Program-made: the position numbers and the translations under genes
Notes under the pieces: generated by a model
Told to the model about the DNA's origin: nothing
What the model saw: only the letters and a program-made list of their open reading frames with translations
The model's database searches: none
In this document: piece by piece, positions 1 through 8,574 of the stretch
How the letters are laid out: every line of letters starts with the position of its first letter
How positions within the stretch are numbered: the first letter of the stretch is position 1
Assembly: GCA_031292235.1 (NCBI GenBank)
Contig: JARLHM010000073.1
Location: forward strand, 1 to 37,135
Length of the DNA stretch: 37,135 nt
Source: Syntrophaceae bacterium
GTDB lineage: Bacteria > Desulfobacterota > Desulfomonilia > Desulfomonilales > Desulfomonilaceae
Direction: 5' to 3'

Positions 1-81
1 CTGCCCGGCAAAGAAGAAGCAACTGAGGCCATTGCCACAGCTCGTGCCTTGTTATTAGGGTTGAGGTTGTGTGAGTGTTGA
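1..81 (+). CDS. Possible 3' end of a gene cut by the window edge
   Basis: The first frame is open from base 1 to a TGA at 79-81 and would give a 26-residue tail ending GLRLCEC. Its composition (Ala, Leu, Glu rich, helical) is protein-like, and the other two plus frames close sooner. No family can be recognised from so little. It could equally be chance. Confidence 0.25.
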   Translation: MPGKEEATEAIATARALLLGLRLCEC

Positions 82-571
82 ATGGCCTATCATAATTTTG
101 GTCTTGTCCTGCGTTTCGCCAGCCAATCGACAATCCTTAACCTGAGGATACGCAACGTCAAGGAATGAATGATGATTATACTTACAATGAGACTTACCCA
201 AATTTACTTTAAGTGGCAGTCTAACGTGTGTCAATCAATTTTATTGCGCAAGTTGTCTTTTAGCTTTGTAAACCCGGCGAAATTTTCTTGACAGATCATC
301 TTCTTTTATCATGTAACTATCTTGTAGGACCGATAGACATATCAATTCCTATGTTTCATTCTTACAGTGGTAATATCGAACCGTATTTTTTAGCTGCACA
401 AACTTGTTAACGGCAATCTGACGACTATCGCCGAATACCGAACACCATTGATGGCCTAGAAAAAAGCGCCCTGCATAAGTGTATAAGCTGCTTCAAACCA
501 GTCAGAAGGAAAATCACTCCGTGATGTCACCAGCCATTGGATCTTTTTTCTCAATGGTTTGATTTCGGAGC
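82..571. other. Non-coding stretch before the integrase remnant
   Basis: No convincing open frame is present. A TTGACA hexamer lies at 288-293, but nothing like a good -10 box follows at the right distance. From about 445 the sequence belongs to a module repeated near 11.08 kb, so this part is probably decayed integrase gene sequence and flanks. Confidence 0.5.
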
Positions 572-772
572 ATGGACAAAGAATTTCGTTTCCACGGCAT
601 ACGACACACATCAGCCGCACAAATATATCAGTTGACTGGCGACATTAAGGCGGTTCAGGAAATACTCGATCATACAAGTTTCAAGACTTCAAGTAGATAT
701 ATCCATGTATTTACGGATCACTTCAAAGCGATAGCTGAGAAGATGAGTCCACTTCGTAACATATTGAAATAA
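572..772 (+). pseudogene. Tyrosine recombinase (integrase) C-terminal remnant
   Basis: The 66-residue product is only the last third of a tyrosine recombinase catalytic domain. Visible are the HxxRH box (residues 8-12, HGIRH), the second histidine in LDHTS (about 33-37) and the nucleophile tyrosine in SRYIHV (about 43). The upstream catalytic Arg and the core-binding domain are absent and no open frame continues upstream, so it cannot be an active integrase. It ends 70 bp before a tRNA-Lys 3' half, which is the usual placement of such a gene next to its attachment site. A second, more degraded copy lies at 11207-11404. Truncation at the same place in both copies suggests that duplication followed the loss of the 5' part. 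Confidence 0.75.
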
Positions 773-842
773 AGGTGGTTTTAGCGTGCCCTCTAAATGC
801 CCTCCAGGTCGTAATTCGCTAATGATTTCAATATACGTCAGA

Positions 843-890
843 TGACTCTTAATCAGTAGGTTTGGGGTTCGAGCCCCCGACGGCCCACCA
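843..890 (+). other. tRNA-Lys(CTT) 3' half, probable attachment site
   Basis: The sequence runs from an anticodon loop CTCTTAA through a T arm GGGGTTCGAGCCCC to the acceptor strand GACGGCCCACCA with encoded CCA. The matching 5' half (acceptor GGGCCGT, D arm) is not present upstream, so this is not a tRNA gene. A 3' tRNA fragment just past an integrase end is what integration into a tRNA gene leaves behind. Confidence 0.7.
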
Positions 891-1481
891 ATAATATCAA
901 CAACTTACCATCTTTATAGCTTGTTTTCGCATCTCTAGGCTTGGGCTGCCAATCGATTTAGTTAATGATTCTAGAATGTTAAAATATGCTAAGATATATT
1001 TCGACGAAGTCTCGCAAAACCGCTCTGGACAAGGACTTTAGCAGATGGAACAACTGATCTTTAGTCAGTTGTCGTTAATAATTGCAGGGAAGCACCATTA
1101 ATTGCCCCGGCAACCCGGGATTTTTCAAAATGTTCCGTTTAGGCATAATTCCCCTATCTTCTGCAGAGAGCCAACGCATCGACCTTCTTTGATGTCCCCG
1201 AGGCCGTAAATATCAAGATTGCAGTCAGCGACTTGTACGATTCTTCCTGTAGACAAGGCAAAACACGGCTGCACGCGTTTGTACACTCAGAGTGGTATAG
1301 GTTTTTTATAATTACTGTGTTCAGCGTGCCCGAATGCGAACCCGTGGTCGGTCACCGTTTGGCAATCATGTGATAAATTGATATCCTATCAAGCCCCAAA
1401 TTGACTCCCCATTACGTGTCCAAAGAAAACGGGGCCGCCCCAGTCACATTTCCGAAGAAGCTTGCCACCTCGCATCCCTGT
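891..1481. other. Non-coding stretch with one small hairpin
   Basis: No open frame of credible composition was found on either strand. The only structure noted is an 8-bp inverted repeat at 1050-1072 (ACAACTGA, 7-nt loop, TCAGTTGT). It has no T run on either side, so it is not a clear terminator. The rest shows nothing recognisable. Confidence 0.45.
1422..1442 (-). terminator. Weak terminator-like hairpin downstream of the MscS gene
   Basis: Read on the minus strand, the sequence is GGGG, CGG, CCCC followed by GTTTTCTTT. The stem is only 4-5 bp but GC-pure and followed by a T-rich tail, about 40 bp after the stop of the mechanosensitive channel gene. Weak by length, well placed by position. 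Confidence 0.3.
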
Positions 1482-3119
1482 CTAACCTAGTTCCCCCTGA
1501 CGAATCCGGATGTCCCGCTGCGGGAATGGCATCTCGATTCTCCGTTTCGCGAACTCTTCGCAGATAGCTCGATTTATCTGATCTGTTGCCTTTGCTCTGA
1601 ATTCCGGCTGAATAATCCAGACCAACACCTGAAATTCCACCGCTGAATCACCAAAACTCGCAAGCCTAACCGATGGCGCCGGTTCTGACACTACGTACTC
1701 GCACCTCTGACATGCAGTGAGCAATGCCTGTTCCACTTCGTTCACAGACGATCCATAGGCTACTCCTACAGGTACAGTAATCTGAGATTCGGTCACAGGA
1801 GCACTTTCGTTGACAATCTTCATGTTTGCTATACTGGCATTGGGGATGGACACAAGTATTCCGTCGAGTCTCTTAATACGAGTGCTGCGGAGACCTATTT
1901 CTGTGACTGTGCCGTGATCTCCCTCTCCCATTACAACGAAATCGCCCAATTTGAATGGCCGATCCAAGAGAATGGCAATGGTTCCTATCAAATTTGATAG
2001 AGCTTCTCGCCCAGCCAATGCCACGGCAAGTCCACCGACGCCTAATCCTGTGACCAAAGAGTACGTAGGCAGACCCAAGCGAGCCCCCAATCGGATGGCA
2101 GCCCCAGCAACAATTACGACAGTCACAACATCAAATCCGAAGCGAATGAGTTGGGCATGCATACCCATTGGTTCAATTCTGGCCACGGCGATAACAAATC
2201 CAGCGGCTCGATTGAGGATCGCCCCTATGAACCACATCCTCGAGCCATAGGAGATCAACAAGAATACGAAAGCTATGCCCAAATACGTATCGGCATCCCG
2301 AAAGTGCAGACCATATACGACAAACCAGAGACCCGTCTCCGCAAACAGGACCAGCATGAGGGGTATGACAAGACCGCCTAACGAATTGGTGAGGTTTGAA
2401 TTGAGTTTCGCGTCGAGGATGCCGAGCGCTTTAAAAACAAACCTAAATGCTAGCAGCACAGTCACTGCGCCGACCAGGAAGTACAGAATCAATCCTGTCC
2501 ATTGCCACAAAGCCTGTCCAAAGATTCCTGCCTTCATCCATGACGGAAGCCGATCCATGAGCGCTTTAGAAACAATCGGACCAGCAGAAGAAGTCAATTG
2601 CTCATAGAGGGCTCCTTCAGCGCCAGGTTTGTACGGCAGCGACTTGACTTTGTTGTAGAATTCTTCCGACTCTTTTACCGTTTTTGGTGAAAACAGGAAT
2701 CGTCTCTCGGTATTTCCGCCATTGACAGCCTCAATCGTGATTTCAGTGTAAGGGACAGTCCAACTTGTCAACTTCTCGGTTATAGCGGTTTTTGCGTCAG
2801 GAATCTCCTCAAGAGGCGGGAAATCAATCCGATCAAGTGTTTCTTTGAGGTACAGAGCAGCATACACACCCAGGACAGGTCTTGTGGCGGGTGCTTCGGT
2901 ATCTAGATTGAGACAACGCACACCGCGATTGAGAAAGTCGAAGGCTTGGTCCCTGTGGCCTGCCTTATAGGATGATACTGCTTTGTTCATTTCTTCTAGA
3001 AACGTGTTGAGTGTTGCTCTCGGACTTGAAGTGTCCGGCGGGGCCAGAGGATGAACTGCTTGGGCTGCGGCGGCAGTGTATCCGCAGATCCACAGCGCAA
3101 TGAGAGAGGCTATCGTCAT
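1482..3119 (-). CDS. MscS-family mechanosensitive ion channel
   Basis: The product is an inner-membrane channel of the small-conductance mechanosensitive family, which releases solutes on hypo-osmotic shock. An N-terminal hydrophobic segment ending AAAAQA looks like a signal peptide. About 200 mostly soluble residues, presumably periplasmic, follow. Then come several membrane helices and the MscS core, with the pore helix rich in Gly and Ala (VTGLGVGGLAVALAGREA) and the beta domain (LDRPFKLGDFVVMGEGDHG). The frame is open up to 3227 and would overlap the upstream gene, but those extra residues do not look like a leader. I chose the ATG at 3119. A TTG at 3137 would add an Arg before the hydrophobic core and is a fair alternative. 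It lies downstream of the DUF423 gene on the same strand. The gene inside the island is longer than minimal MscS (about 290 residues) because of the N-terminal domain. Confidence 0.9.
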   Translation of the reverse strand: MTIASLIALWICGYTAAAAQAVHPLAPPDTSSPRATLNTFLEEMNKAVSSYKAGHRDQAFDFLNRGVRCLNLDTEAPATRPVLGVYAALYLKETLDRIDFPPLEEIPDAKTAITEKLTSWTVPYTEITIEAVNGGNTERRFLFSPKTVKESEEFYNKVKSLPYKPGAEGALYEQLTSSAGPIVSKALMDRLPSWMKAGIFGQALWQWTGLILYFLVGAVTVLLAFRFVFKALGILDAKLNSNLTNSLGGLVIPLMLVLFAETGLWFVVYGLHFRDADTYLGIAFVFLLISYGSRMWFIGAILNRAAGFVIAVARIEPMGMHAQLIRFGFDVVTVVIVAGAAIRLGARLGLPTYSLVTGLGVGGLAVALAGREALSNLIGTIAILLDRPFKLGDFVVMGEGDHGTVTEIGLRSTRIKRLDGILVSIPNASIANMKIVNESAPVTESQITVPVGVAYGSSVNEVEQALLTACQRCEYVVSEPAPSVRLASFGDSAVEFQVLVWIIQPEFRAKATDQINRAICEEFAKRRIEMPFPQRDIRIRQGELG

Positions 3120-3213
3120 GAAGAAACGTGAGTTCAAAAATAATTCCAGACAGCAATGAAACTTTGATCTCTTGTGATTTCTTTGAATCACTGTAAGGTG
3201 GCAACATTGTGGA

Positions 3214-3591
3214 TTACATTTTCCCATACGAGGCTACGCCAATTGCTAAACACAGCCACCCAATCATCAACATTCCAACTCCAATAGGAGTAATAGGACC
3301 ATACAACTTTGACCCAATAAGACAAAGCAGGTAGATACTCCCTGAAAAGAAAATCGTTCCGGCCAGAAAAAGCCATCCAGAAGCTGTAACGAACTTTCCA
3401 GGCCACTGCGTGGTTGCGAAGCCTGATGCGATAAGGGCCAGGGCGTGATACATTTGGTATCGAACACCGATCTCGAAGACGGTAAGCATATCTGCCGAAA
3501 GTTTCCCTTTTAAACCGTGGGAACCATAGGCTCCAGCGGCGACTGCAACAAATGCGGAAAGCGCTCCAATAACAAAAAATATCCGTTCCAT
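3214..3591 (-). CDS. DUF423 family small membrane protein
   Basis: The 125-residue product has four hydrophobic segments and the family's usual start: hydrophobic helix, then GAYGSHGLKGKL, then Y(Q)MYHALALI. These residues and the length fit DUF423 (YgdD/YwdK-like) inner-membrane proteins, whose function is not known. A purine-rich GGAG lies about 14 nt before the ATG at 3591. The MscS-type gene follows directly on the same strand, so the two may be cotranscribed. The family match is firm; no role is inferred from the neighbours. Confidence 0.88.
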   Translation of the reverse strand: MERIFFVIGALSAFVAVAAGAYGSHGLKGKLSADMLTVFEIGVRYQMYHALALIASGFATTQWPGKFVTASGWLFLAGTIFFSGSIYLLCLIGSKLYGPITPIGVGMLMIGWLCLAIGVASYGKM

Positions 3592-3866
3592 TTATTGTCT
3601 CTAGTCTCCAGGATAAAAAAACGTCTAAACAATTTTTAACCTTAACATAAGAATAACACACCGGTTAGGGTCTGTCAGGAGTTCTAGCGGATCATGTTTA
3701 TTGAAATACAATTGGTTGTCAATCCCTAAATAAGGACCCATGACTCTGAGTATTTCAGTGAATTTGTGGAGAATTTAACACCCGGTTACCTCTCATATCC
3801 GCGACCCGGTTTTGGCCTTATACAAGTCACTGGAGACAGTAAGACTGTCCAGCAAATGTTCGATCT

Positions 3867-4100
3867 TTGCTGGACCCCGTTTGGAAGGAGAACTACGAAC
3901 TGCAAAGTTGGCCTTTTGATCCGCAAGCTTTTTCGTTTGTTCTGGACAAAAGTCAGTCTTCTTTTCAGCTTTATCTCCTAGCCTCTAAGCAGCTCAAATT
4001 AAAAATACAAGATACGCAATTTCGCGAAGATCCAAAAATATTTGGTTTACTTCACACTAGGAAACTTGATGCTTATCTGGATTTTTGTCCTGATAATTAA
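3867..4100 (+). pseudogene. Unrecognised protein-like open frame, possibly a gene relic
   Basis: A plus-strand frame open from about 3843 to the TAA at 4098-4100 encodes up to 85 residues of natural-looking composition (for example AFSFVLDKSQSSFQLYLLA). Only TTG could serve as a start (3867) and there is no ribosome-binding site. An overlapping frame just upstream (3766-3870) contains VTGDSKTVQQMF, which faintly resembles the LTGDIKAVQEIL segment of the integrase remnants. This could be a frameshifted relic of one or two genes. No family could be named. Confidence 0.25.
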
Positions 4101-4184
4101 GAAGATCATTTTCAGAGACGCTTTACATTGGAGGGGCACATCTTACAACCGTAATCGTTATCAGTCAAAGTCACTTGAACCATA

Positions 4185-4223
4185 AGTTAACTGTACCCCG
4201 GCGGAGCCGAGGGTCAGTTAACT
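4185..4223. repeat. Long near-perfect hairpin in an intergenic region
   Basis: The arms are AGTTAACTG and CAGTTAACT, followed inward by ACCC pairing with GGGT and CGGC pairing with GCCG, with single-base bulges and a GGA loop. That gives about 17 paired bases. There is no immediate T run, so a terminator is doubtful. It could be a palindromic REP-like unit or an RNA structure. It sits in the 800-bp gap between the DUF423 gene and the Gly/Ser-rich protein gene. Confidence 0.55.
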
Positions 4224-4391
4224 CGATTTTATACAACTGTGGCACAGAAAGAAGGCTGTCAAACTCTTCCAACGACATGCAGCGCCTCTAATTGTTGGGA
4301 ATATTAACCCGTGTCGGAAATGACGACTTGGTAACGTAATTTGGATGCGTCTTAAATCACTCTTAGTCTACAACTTGCACTCTTTTTCGCT

Positions 4392-5771
4392 TTACTTCGT
4401 CTTTTCGTCGTCTTTCGGCTGATCAAGCCGAACCAGCAACCATTGCTGTGTCTTCTCATTGCCGAAATGCACAAGCGCTTCGGTTTGATCTTGTGTCAGA
4501 TTGAAAACGCCCGTCTCCATGATTATATCGGTGTTCTTACCGTCACCGAAAGTCCATGCCGCTCGCTGGGTCTTTTTGTCGACCTTGCCTTTCACAGGAC
4601 GAGTGATGTTGGTCGCTGTGTTGTAATAAGTCCCGGCTATAACTCCGTCTTTGTCCACCGCAAGCTGCAAGAGCGCATTTGAATCAGTAGCCTGGTCTCG
4701 CGAGATAGCGAAAACCCCAAGCGGTAGCCATTCTGTTTCAGGCGCTTGGGTTGTAGCGCTGGTGGCGAGGTCACTCGCCTGCTTATAATATTCCTCGGCG
4801 CTCGCGACTTTTTTACCGTTCATGTAGACTTGTTCGTCCTCGTAATATACACCTTCACCATAATCATAATAGGCAGGAGAGTCCCAGGCGCTTCCGGCCA
4901 CCCAACCGCCTAACGCGGCCCAAGTAGCGGGCCTCCACCAATGATTACGAGCGTATTGGTATTTCCCCATGTTTTGCCAATAAGCCTGGGCCATGTTTGG
5001 ATGGTCTTTCCACCATTGGGGCGTAAAAAGATTGTCGTATCTGCCCTGCATGTTGTCTCGAATTTGGCCGGCATTTGCCCGTGAAGGCAATTGCGAAGGA
5101 CGATCCGCTGCGCCCGGTCTAGCATCAAGACCTGGACGCCCCCCTGCTCCTGGTCTTTCAGCAGGAAGCGTACCTGCCTGGAGACGATCTCCACTCCCAG
5201 GTCGTCCTCCGGAATCGGCCCTGTCCCCAATACCGGGCCTTTCCCCTCCCGGTTTCTGGGATCCCAGCAATTGCTGGGCCCCTGCAAATCCGAGCGCTCC
5301 CGCGGCTGCGCCAACGCCAACCTTCCCCAAATCCGAGAAACCTTTGCCGCCCTGTTGGGGTAGATTCAAGAATTGCTGCACATCACCCCGGCTCGGTTTC
5401 GATCCCCCTGCGCCGGGAAGTTTGGTCTGAACTTTTGAGCCGGCAGCCGGGGAAAGTTTTTGGCCGGAATGACTGGGGCGGTTAGACGCAGCCTTGCTGG
5501 GAGAAGAAGAACGCTGCGACTGAGATGAGACATTGCTCGATTGTCTCGGTTTTGACTGCGAAGCTGATGAGCGCGAGGAGGAATGGGAACTCATGGAAGG
5601 ACTGCGGGAAGCGGCGCCCCCTCCTCGATAGGCCGAGCCCCCACCGCCATAGCCTCCGCCCCGGCCCCCTCCTCCGAAGCCGCCTCCTCCTCGTGAGAAA
5701 GCGTCGTCAGCGTTTAAAAAGAGGAAAAATACAAACGATATAGGTAAAGCGAATACAGCTAGTCTTTTCAT
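4392..5771 (-). CDS. Gly/Ser-rich secreted protein with conserved C-terminal domain
   Basis: The product has a signal peptide (MKRLAVFALPISFVFFLFLNA). A long low-complexity part follows: Gly/Arg runs at about 30-55, Ser-rich to about 100, and Pro/Gly/Arg-rich repeats of the form (E/A)RPGxGxRPG at about 170-230. A WWKDHPNMAQAYWQ segment comes next. The C-terminal domain of about 110 residues contains WLPLGVFAI, GVIAGTYYN and WLLVRL. The layout resembles planctomycete proteins labelled mu-protocadherin-like, whose function is unknown. I chose the ATG at 5771 because AGGAG lies 4 nt upstream. An ATG at 5786 overlaps the preceding stop but has no such site. The gene directly follows the SnoaL-like protein gene, so the two are probably cotranslated and work at the cell surface. 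Confidence 0.75.
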   Translation of the reverse strand: MKRLAVFALPISFVFFLFLNADDAFSRGGGGFGGGGRGGGYGGGGSAYRGGGAASRSPSMSSHSSSRSSASQSKPRQSSNVSSQSQRSSSPSKAASNRPSHSGQKLSPAAGSKVQTKLPGAGGSKPSRGDVQQFLNLPQQGGKGFSDLGKVGVGAAAGALGFAGAQQLLGSQKPGGERPGIGDRADSGGRPGSGDRLQAGTLPAERPGAGGRPGLDARPGAADRPSQLPSRANAGQIRDNMQGRYDNLFTPQWWKDHPNMAQAYWQNMGKYQYARNHWWRPATWAALGGWVAGSAWDSPAYYDYGEGVYYEDEQVYMNGKKVASAEEYYKQASDLATSATTQAPETEWLPLGVFAISRDQATDSNALLQLAVDKDGVIAGTYYNTATNITRPVKGKVDKKTQRAAWTFGDGKNTDIIMETGVFNLTQDQTEALVHFGNEKTQQWLLVRLDQPKDDEKTK

Positions 5772-5782
5772 GAACTCCTCCG

Positions 5783-6703
5783 TCATTTCCCGGATCCTGA
5801 TTGAGCTTTTTGGCCGATCTTCCTTACTACGGTCACCTCTTCGATGTCCGGAAGAAGTTCTCCGTCAACTTCGCGGCTAACGGACTGCCAGGTGAAAGTG
5901 TTCGGATCCACATATGTGTAAATGTTCATGGATGACGCTTTCTGACCGGTACCAAGGACGCTTTTCACCTTCACCGTCCATCTATTGCCCGCCCTGGACC
6001 ATTCGCCTTCCCCAAAACCAGCTTTGGTGTCGAATACCCAGGAGCGAATCTTTTTTGCCACGGGATCCCAACCAATGACCTGTGTACCCTCGAGATCGAC
6101 GTGATCCCCCACAATCACACGAAATGTACCGTTAATGAAGGCATAATCCTTGGTCCAGCGAAAGGTTGTTTCAACGCTAGCATCGTCGTCCTGGTCCACC
6201 CAGTCTCCAATGAGCCATTCGAGTTCCCCAAGTTTTGCAATTGTGGCTATAGGAACAGAGGATTCCTCTTCTTCCACTTTAGAAAGCTTCCATGTTCCGT
6301 TTTCTTTTACGAGAGTAGCGGTGAAAAGAACTTCTTCGTTGTCTTCCCCGGGACTATGAAACACGGCAAAACCTTTGGATATCGCAAGATCAGGCGATGG
6401 AAGTTCAACGTCGAAAAGAGCCGCCTTCACCTGGATGCCCTTGTGTTCGGCAAAAAGCTTTTCCAAGGCGGGCCTTATTTCATCCGGCCCCTTAGCGCTC
6501 TCTCCGTTCTGGCCAATGTAAGTGCCGGCCACGCACCAATGCGCAGCAGCAGCCGAAGCGTCCCCACGGTTATAAGTGTCCACATAAGATTCAACGGCTT
6601 TTCGAATTGCGATTTCATCCTGAGTGAAGCCGGTGTTTTCAGCGCTCACTCCGCAAACCATTAATATTGTGCCGATTATCAAGGCCAGTGCGACTCTGCC
6701 CAC
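5783..6703 (-). CDS. Secreted SnoaL/DUF4440-like protein (SgcJ/EcaC type)
   Basis: The 306-residue product starts with GTG, nine bases after a perfect AAGGAGG. A signal peptide runs to about residue 21 (VCGVSA). Residues about 27-140 form an NTF2/SnoaL-like fold: AIRKAVESYVDTYNRGDA, then HWCVAGTYIG, which is typical of the SgcJ/EcaC group. A second domain (about 150-300) has the WLIGDWVDQDD opening and a beta-rich pattern ending in EVTVVRKI. No enzyme activity can be claimed. Its stop is 11 bp before the start of the Gly/Ser-rich protein. This pair order also occurs in planctomycetes as I recall it, which suggests the two travel together. Confidence 0.75.
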   Translation of the reverse strand: MGRVALALIIGTILMVCGVSAENTGFTQDEIAIRKAVESYVDTYNRGDASAAAAHWCVAGTYIGQNGESAKGPDEIRPALEKLFAEHKGIQVKAALFDVELPSPDLAISKGFAVFHSPGEDNEEVLFTATLVKENGTWKLSKVEEEESSVPIATIAKLGELEWLIGDWVDQDDDASVETTFRWTKDYAFINGTFRVIVGDHVDLEGTQVIGWDPVAKKIRSWVFDTKAGFGEGEWSRAGNRWTVKVKSVLGTGQKASSMNIYTYVDPNTFTWQSVSREVDGELLPDIEEVTVVRKIGQKAQSGSGK

Positions 6704-6764
6704 TATGGCGGTCCTCCTTACTTGGTAGTCCAGGTTTTATGTCAGAAAATATAGTGTTTGTGAA

Positions 6765-8557
6765 TCAGAAATCAACACTCATTACGCTCTGAAACATCCA
6801 GATCGGGTCGATGCTCTTGGCGGGATTAATGCCCCAGCCGTCACCGGCGACCGGGACAACGAGTTTCATGTCCGTACTCCAAGTGTTGGCCACGGCTTTG
6901 TCTATACATGCGAACTTGAACCAGTCTCCGACTTTCCAGTAGGCTCCGCGCATTCGCAGGGTCAGGCCTTCCAGCAGTTTCCAATCGGCTCCCACGCCAA
7001 GTTCCCAGCCCAAAGAGTTGTTCGGGATGTTCGGAGCAAAGTTGGGCCCCTGATTCTGCGGAGCGTTTAAAAGCGCCCCCAATCCTTCGCCGGGCGTCTG
7101 ACTCTGCCCGAGAAGAATCGCCCTTCCACAGCCCTCTCCGTCCGCTTGCAGGGTCAAAATGCCCCATGGCCAACCGCCGGAGACCCTGTCCGCGTAAAAG
7201 AAGGAGCCATATAGGTTCAAGTTGGCTGCTACTGCGTAATCGAGCCGGGCGCCGAAAGAGTTTGCGTCGGTCATGTGGCCTTCGCCGTTCCCGCTGACGG
7301 CCAGCAATCCGGCGCCATACTGGTAGCCAATGAGCAAACTGTAAGGAAGGTGGACATGGCTGGACGGGATGTATGAACCGTTAAGCACGTTCTCCCAGGA
7401 CTGACGGTCGATCCAGACGCCCCCGCGGCGGTCTGGACCGGGTATCCACGACCAGAGGAGACTCAACTTCGCTGGGCCCCATAATGCGCCAACTTCCATC
7501 GCCCACTTCCAGGTTTCCGTGTAGGTCGGCTTGAACCGGCTCCCTCGTCCGTCGGCATAGTCATACAGCTTTTCGTTGCCATAATTAAGCAGAAGTTCGC
7601 TGGCAGCCTTTTGGATGCGTATGTCGCCCCTGAGCCACGCGAGTTCCGCATTCAGGAAAAGCTGTCCGTTGAAGTACTTGAAATACACCGAGCCGTCCTC
7701 CAGCGATGAATCATACGTGCGGGCTTGTTGGTCACCATTACCAATGATACTACCAGTGACGACCGCACCGTTGTTAATTGCGGCAGCGGGGCCGTTGTGA
7801 ATGCTGTGCCACTCGTACAAGACGCCCATGTTCACGTTGCCAGCTCCATAGGTAATGAACCCGCCGGGCTGTAGCTGACGCTTCCGGTCATTGTCCCAGA
7901 GCCGGTAGTTTTCAACTCTAGTGCGGTAAACGTCAAGCTGAGTTCCTGTATCTAGAGGGCTTGGTTGAAGTTGAGGTCCAGCAACTGTTATGTTGCTGAT
8001 CACGTCCCGACCGGCCAGGGAATTCAACCAGGCCTGACCACGCCAGGGATAGCAGAACAAGCCTATCCTCAAAGGTCCATACGGGGCGACCAAACTGAGA
8101 GACTCGGTAGTATCGTGACTCGCTTCGTATTGGAGCCCCATACCCCCCCAAGGTCCCTTTTGCCGGCCACCAGGACGCCCCAGGGGGTCTGGGCTTCCAT
8201 CCACCACTGGGTCCACTGACCAGTCGCAATTGGGTTCCATGCGCCGGGCGCTGTGCTGTTCGCATAGAGACCGTACTCTGTGACAGCGGAGTTGCCGATC
8301 TGATACGCCGCCCTGAACCTGATCGCATTGTTGACGCGAATCTCCGGCATCAACTCCATACGGCTCCATTGGAGCGACGCGTCCGCGCCGGTCACCATAC
8401 CGTAATGGGTGCCATTGATGGTCCTCGCTCCCACCCATGCGTTCATGGCGTTGACTTTTGGCTGACCGGTCTGGGAAAGGCCTGTTGAGGCGGCGGCATG
8501 GGTTGCGACAAACATGGTCAGCAATCCGACCAGCAAAATGGTGAGAATCGATTTCAT
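6765..8557 (-). CDS. Large outer-membrane beta-barrel porin, frameshifted at a G7 run
   Basis: Translation begins at the ATG at 8557 with a signal peptide (MKSILTILLVGLLTMFVA, cut near residue 24). It stays sensible to about residue 136 (LVAGKRDLGG). There the reading frame must change: the remainder (GMGLQYEASHDTTES onward) lies one base out of phase and runs to a terminal Phe (SVDF) at 6765. The switch maps to seven Gs (8143-8149 on the plus strand as Cs); eight Gs would join both parts into about 597 residues. The alternating aromatic and polar strands, lack of Cys-rich motifs and final Phe fit an outer-membrane barrel. It follows the cytochrome-rhodanese gene by 17 bp. A porin paired with cytochrome and rhodanese recalls the ExtH/ExtI group linked to selenite and tellurite reduction in Geobacter, but I cannot test sequence homology. 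The frameshift may be real, phase-variable or a sequencing error. Confidence 0.75.
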
Positions 8558-8574
8558 GTATTCGTCCCAACCGA

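Larger units (their letters stand above)
445..890 (+). repeat. Direct repeat copy A: integrase 3' end plus tRNA-Lys 3' half
   Basis: This stretch aligns over its whole length with 11078-11521. Shared blocks include TAAGCTGCTTCAA at about 484, TTTTTTCTCAAT near 545, GACAAAGAATTTCG after the start codon, the gene tail AATAGATA(C/T)ATCCATGT-like, and GACTCTTAATCAGT near the end. Copies differ by many substitutions and small indels, so the duplication is old. The upper boundary is approximate. Confidence 0.75.

Noticed and set aside
288-318. Promoter at TTGACA
   Set aside because: No -10 box at 16-18 bp and no gene just downstream.
843-890. Complete tRNA-Lys gene
   Set aside because: Only the 3' half is present; no acceptor 5' strand or D arm upstream.
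4993-5430. 145-residue plus-strand frame rich in Pro and Ala
   Set aside because: Shadow of the Gly/Arg-rich repeats in the opposite-strand gene.
6101-6664. 187-residue plus-strand open frame
   Set aside because: Antisense shadow of the SnoaL-like gene, with no ribosome-binding site and unnatural composition.
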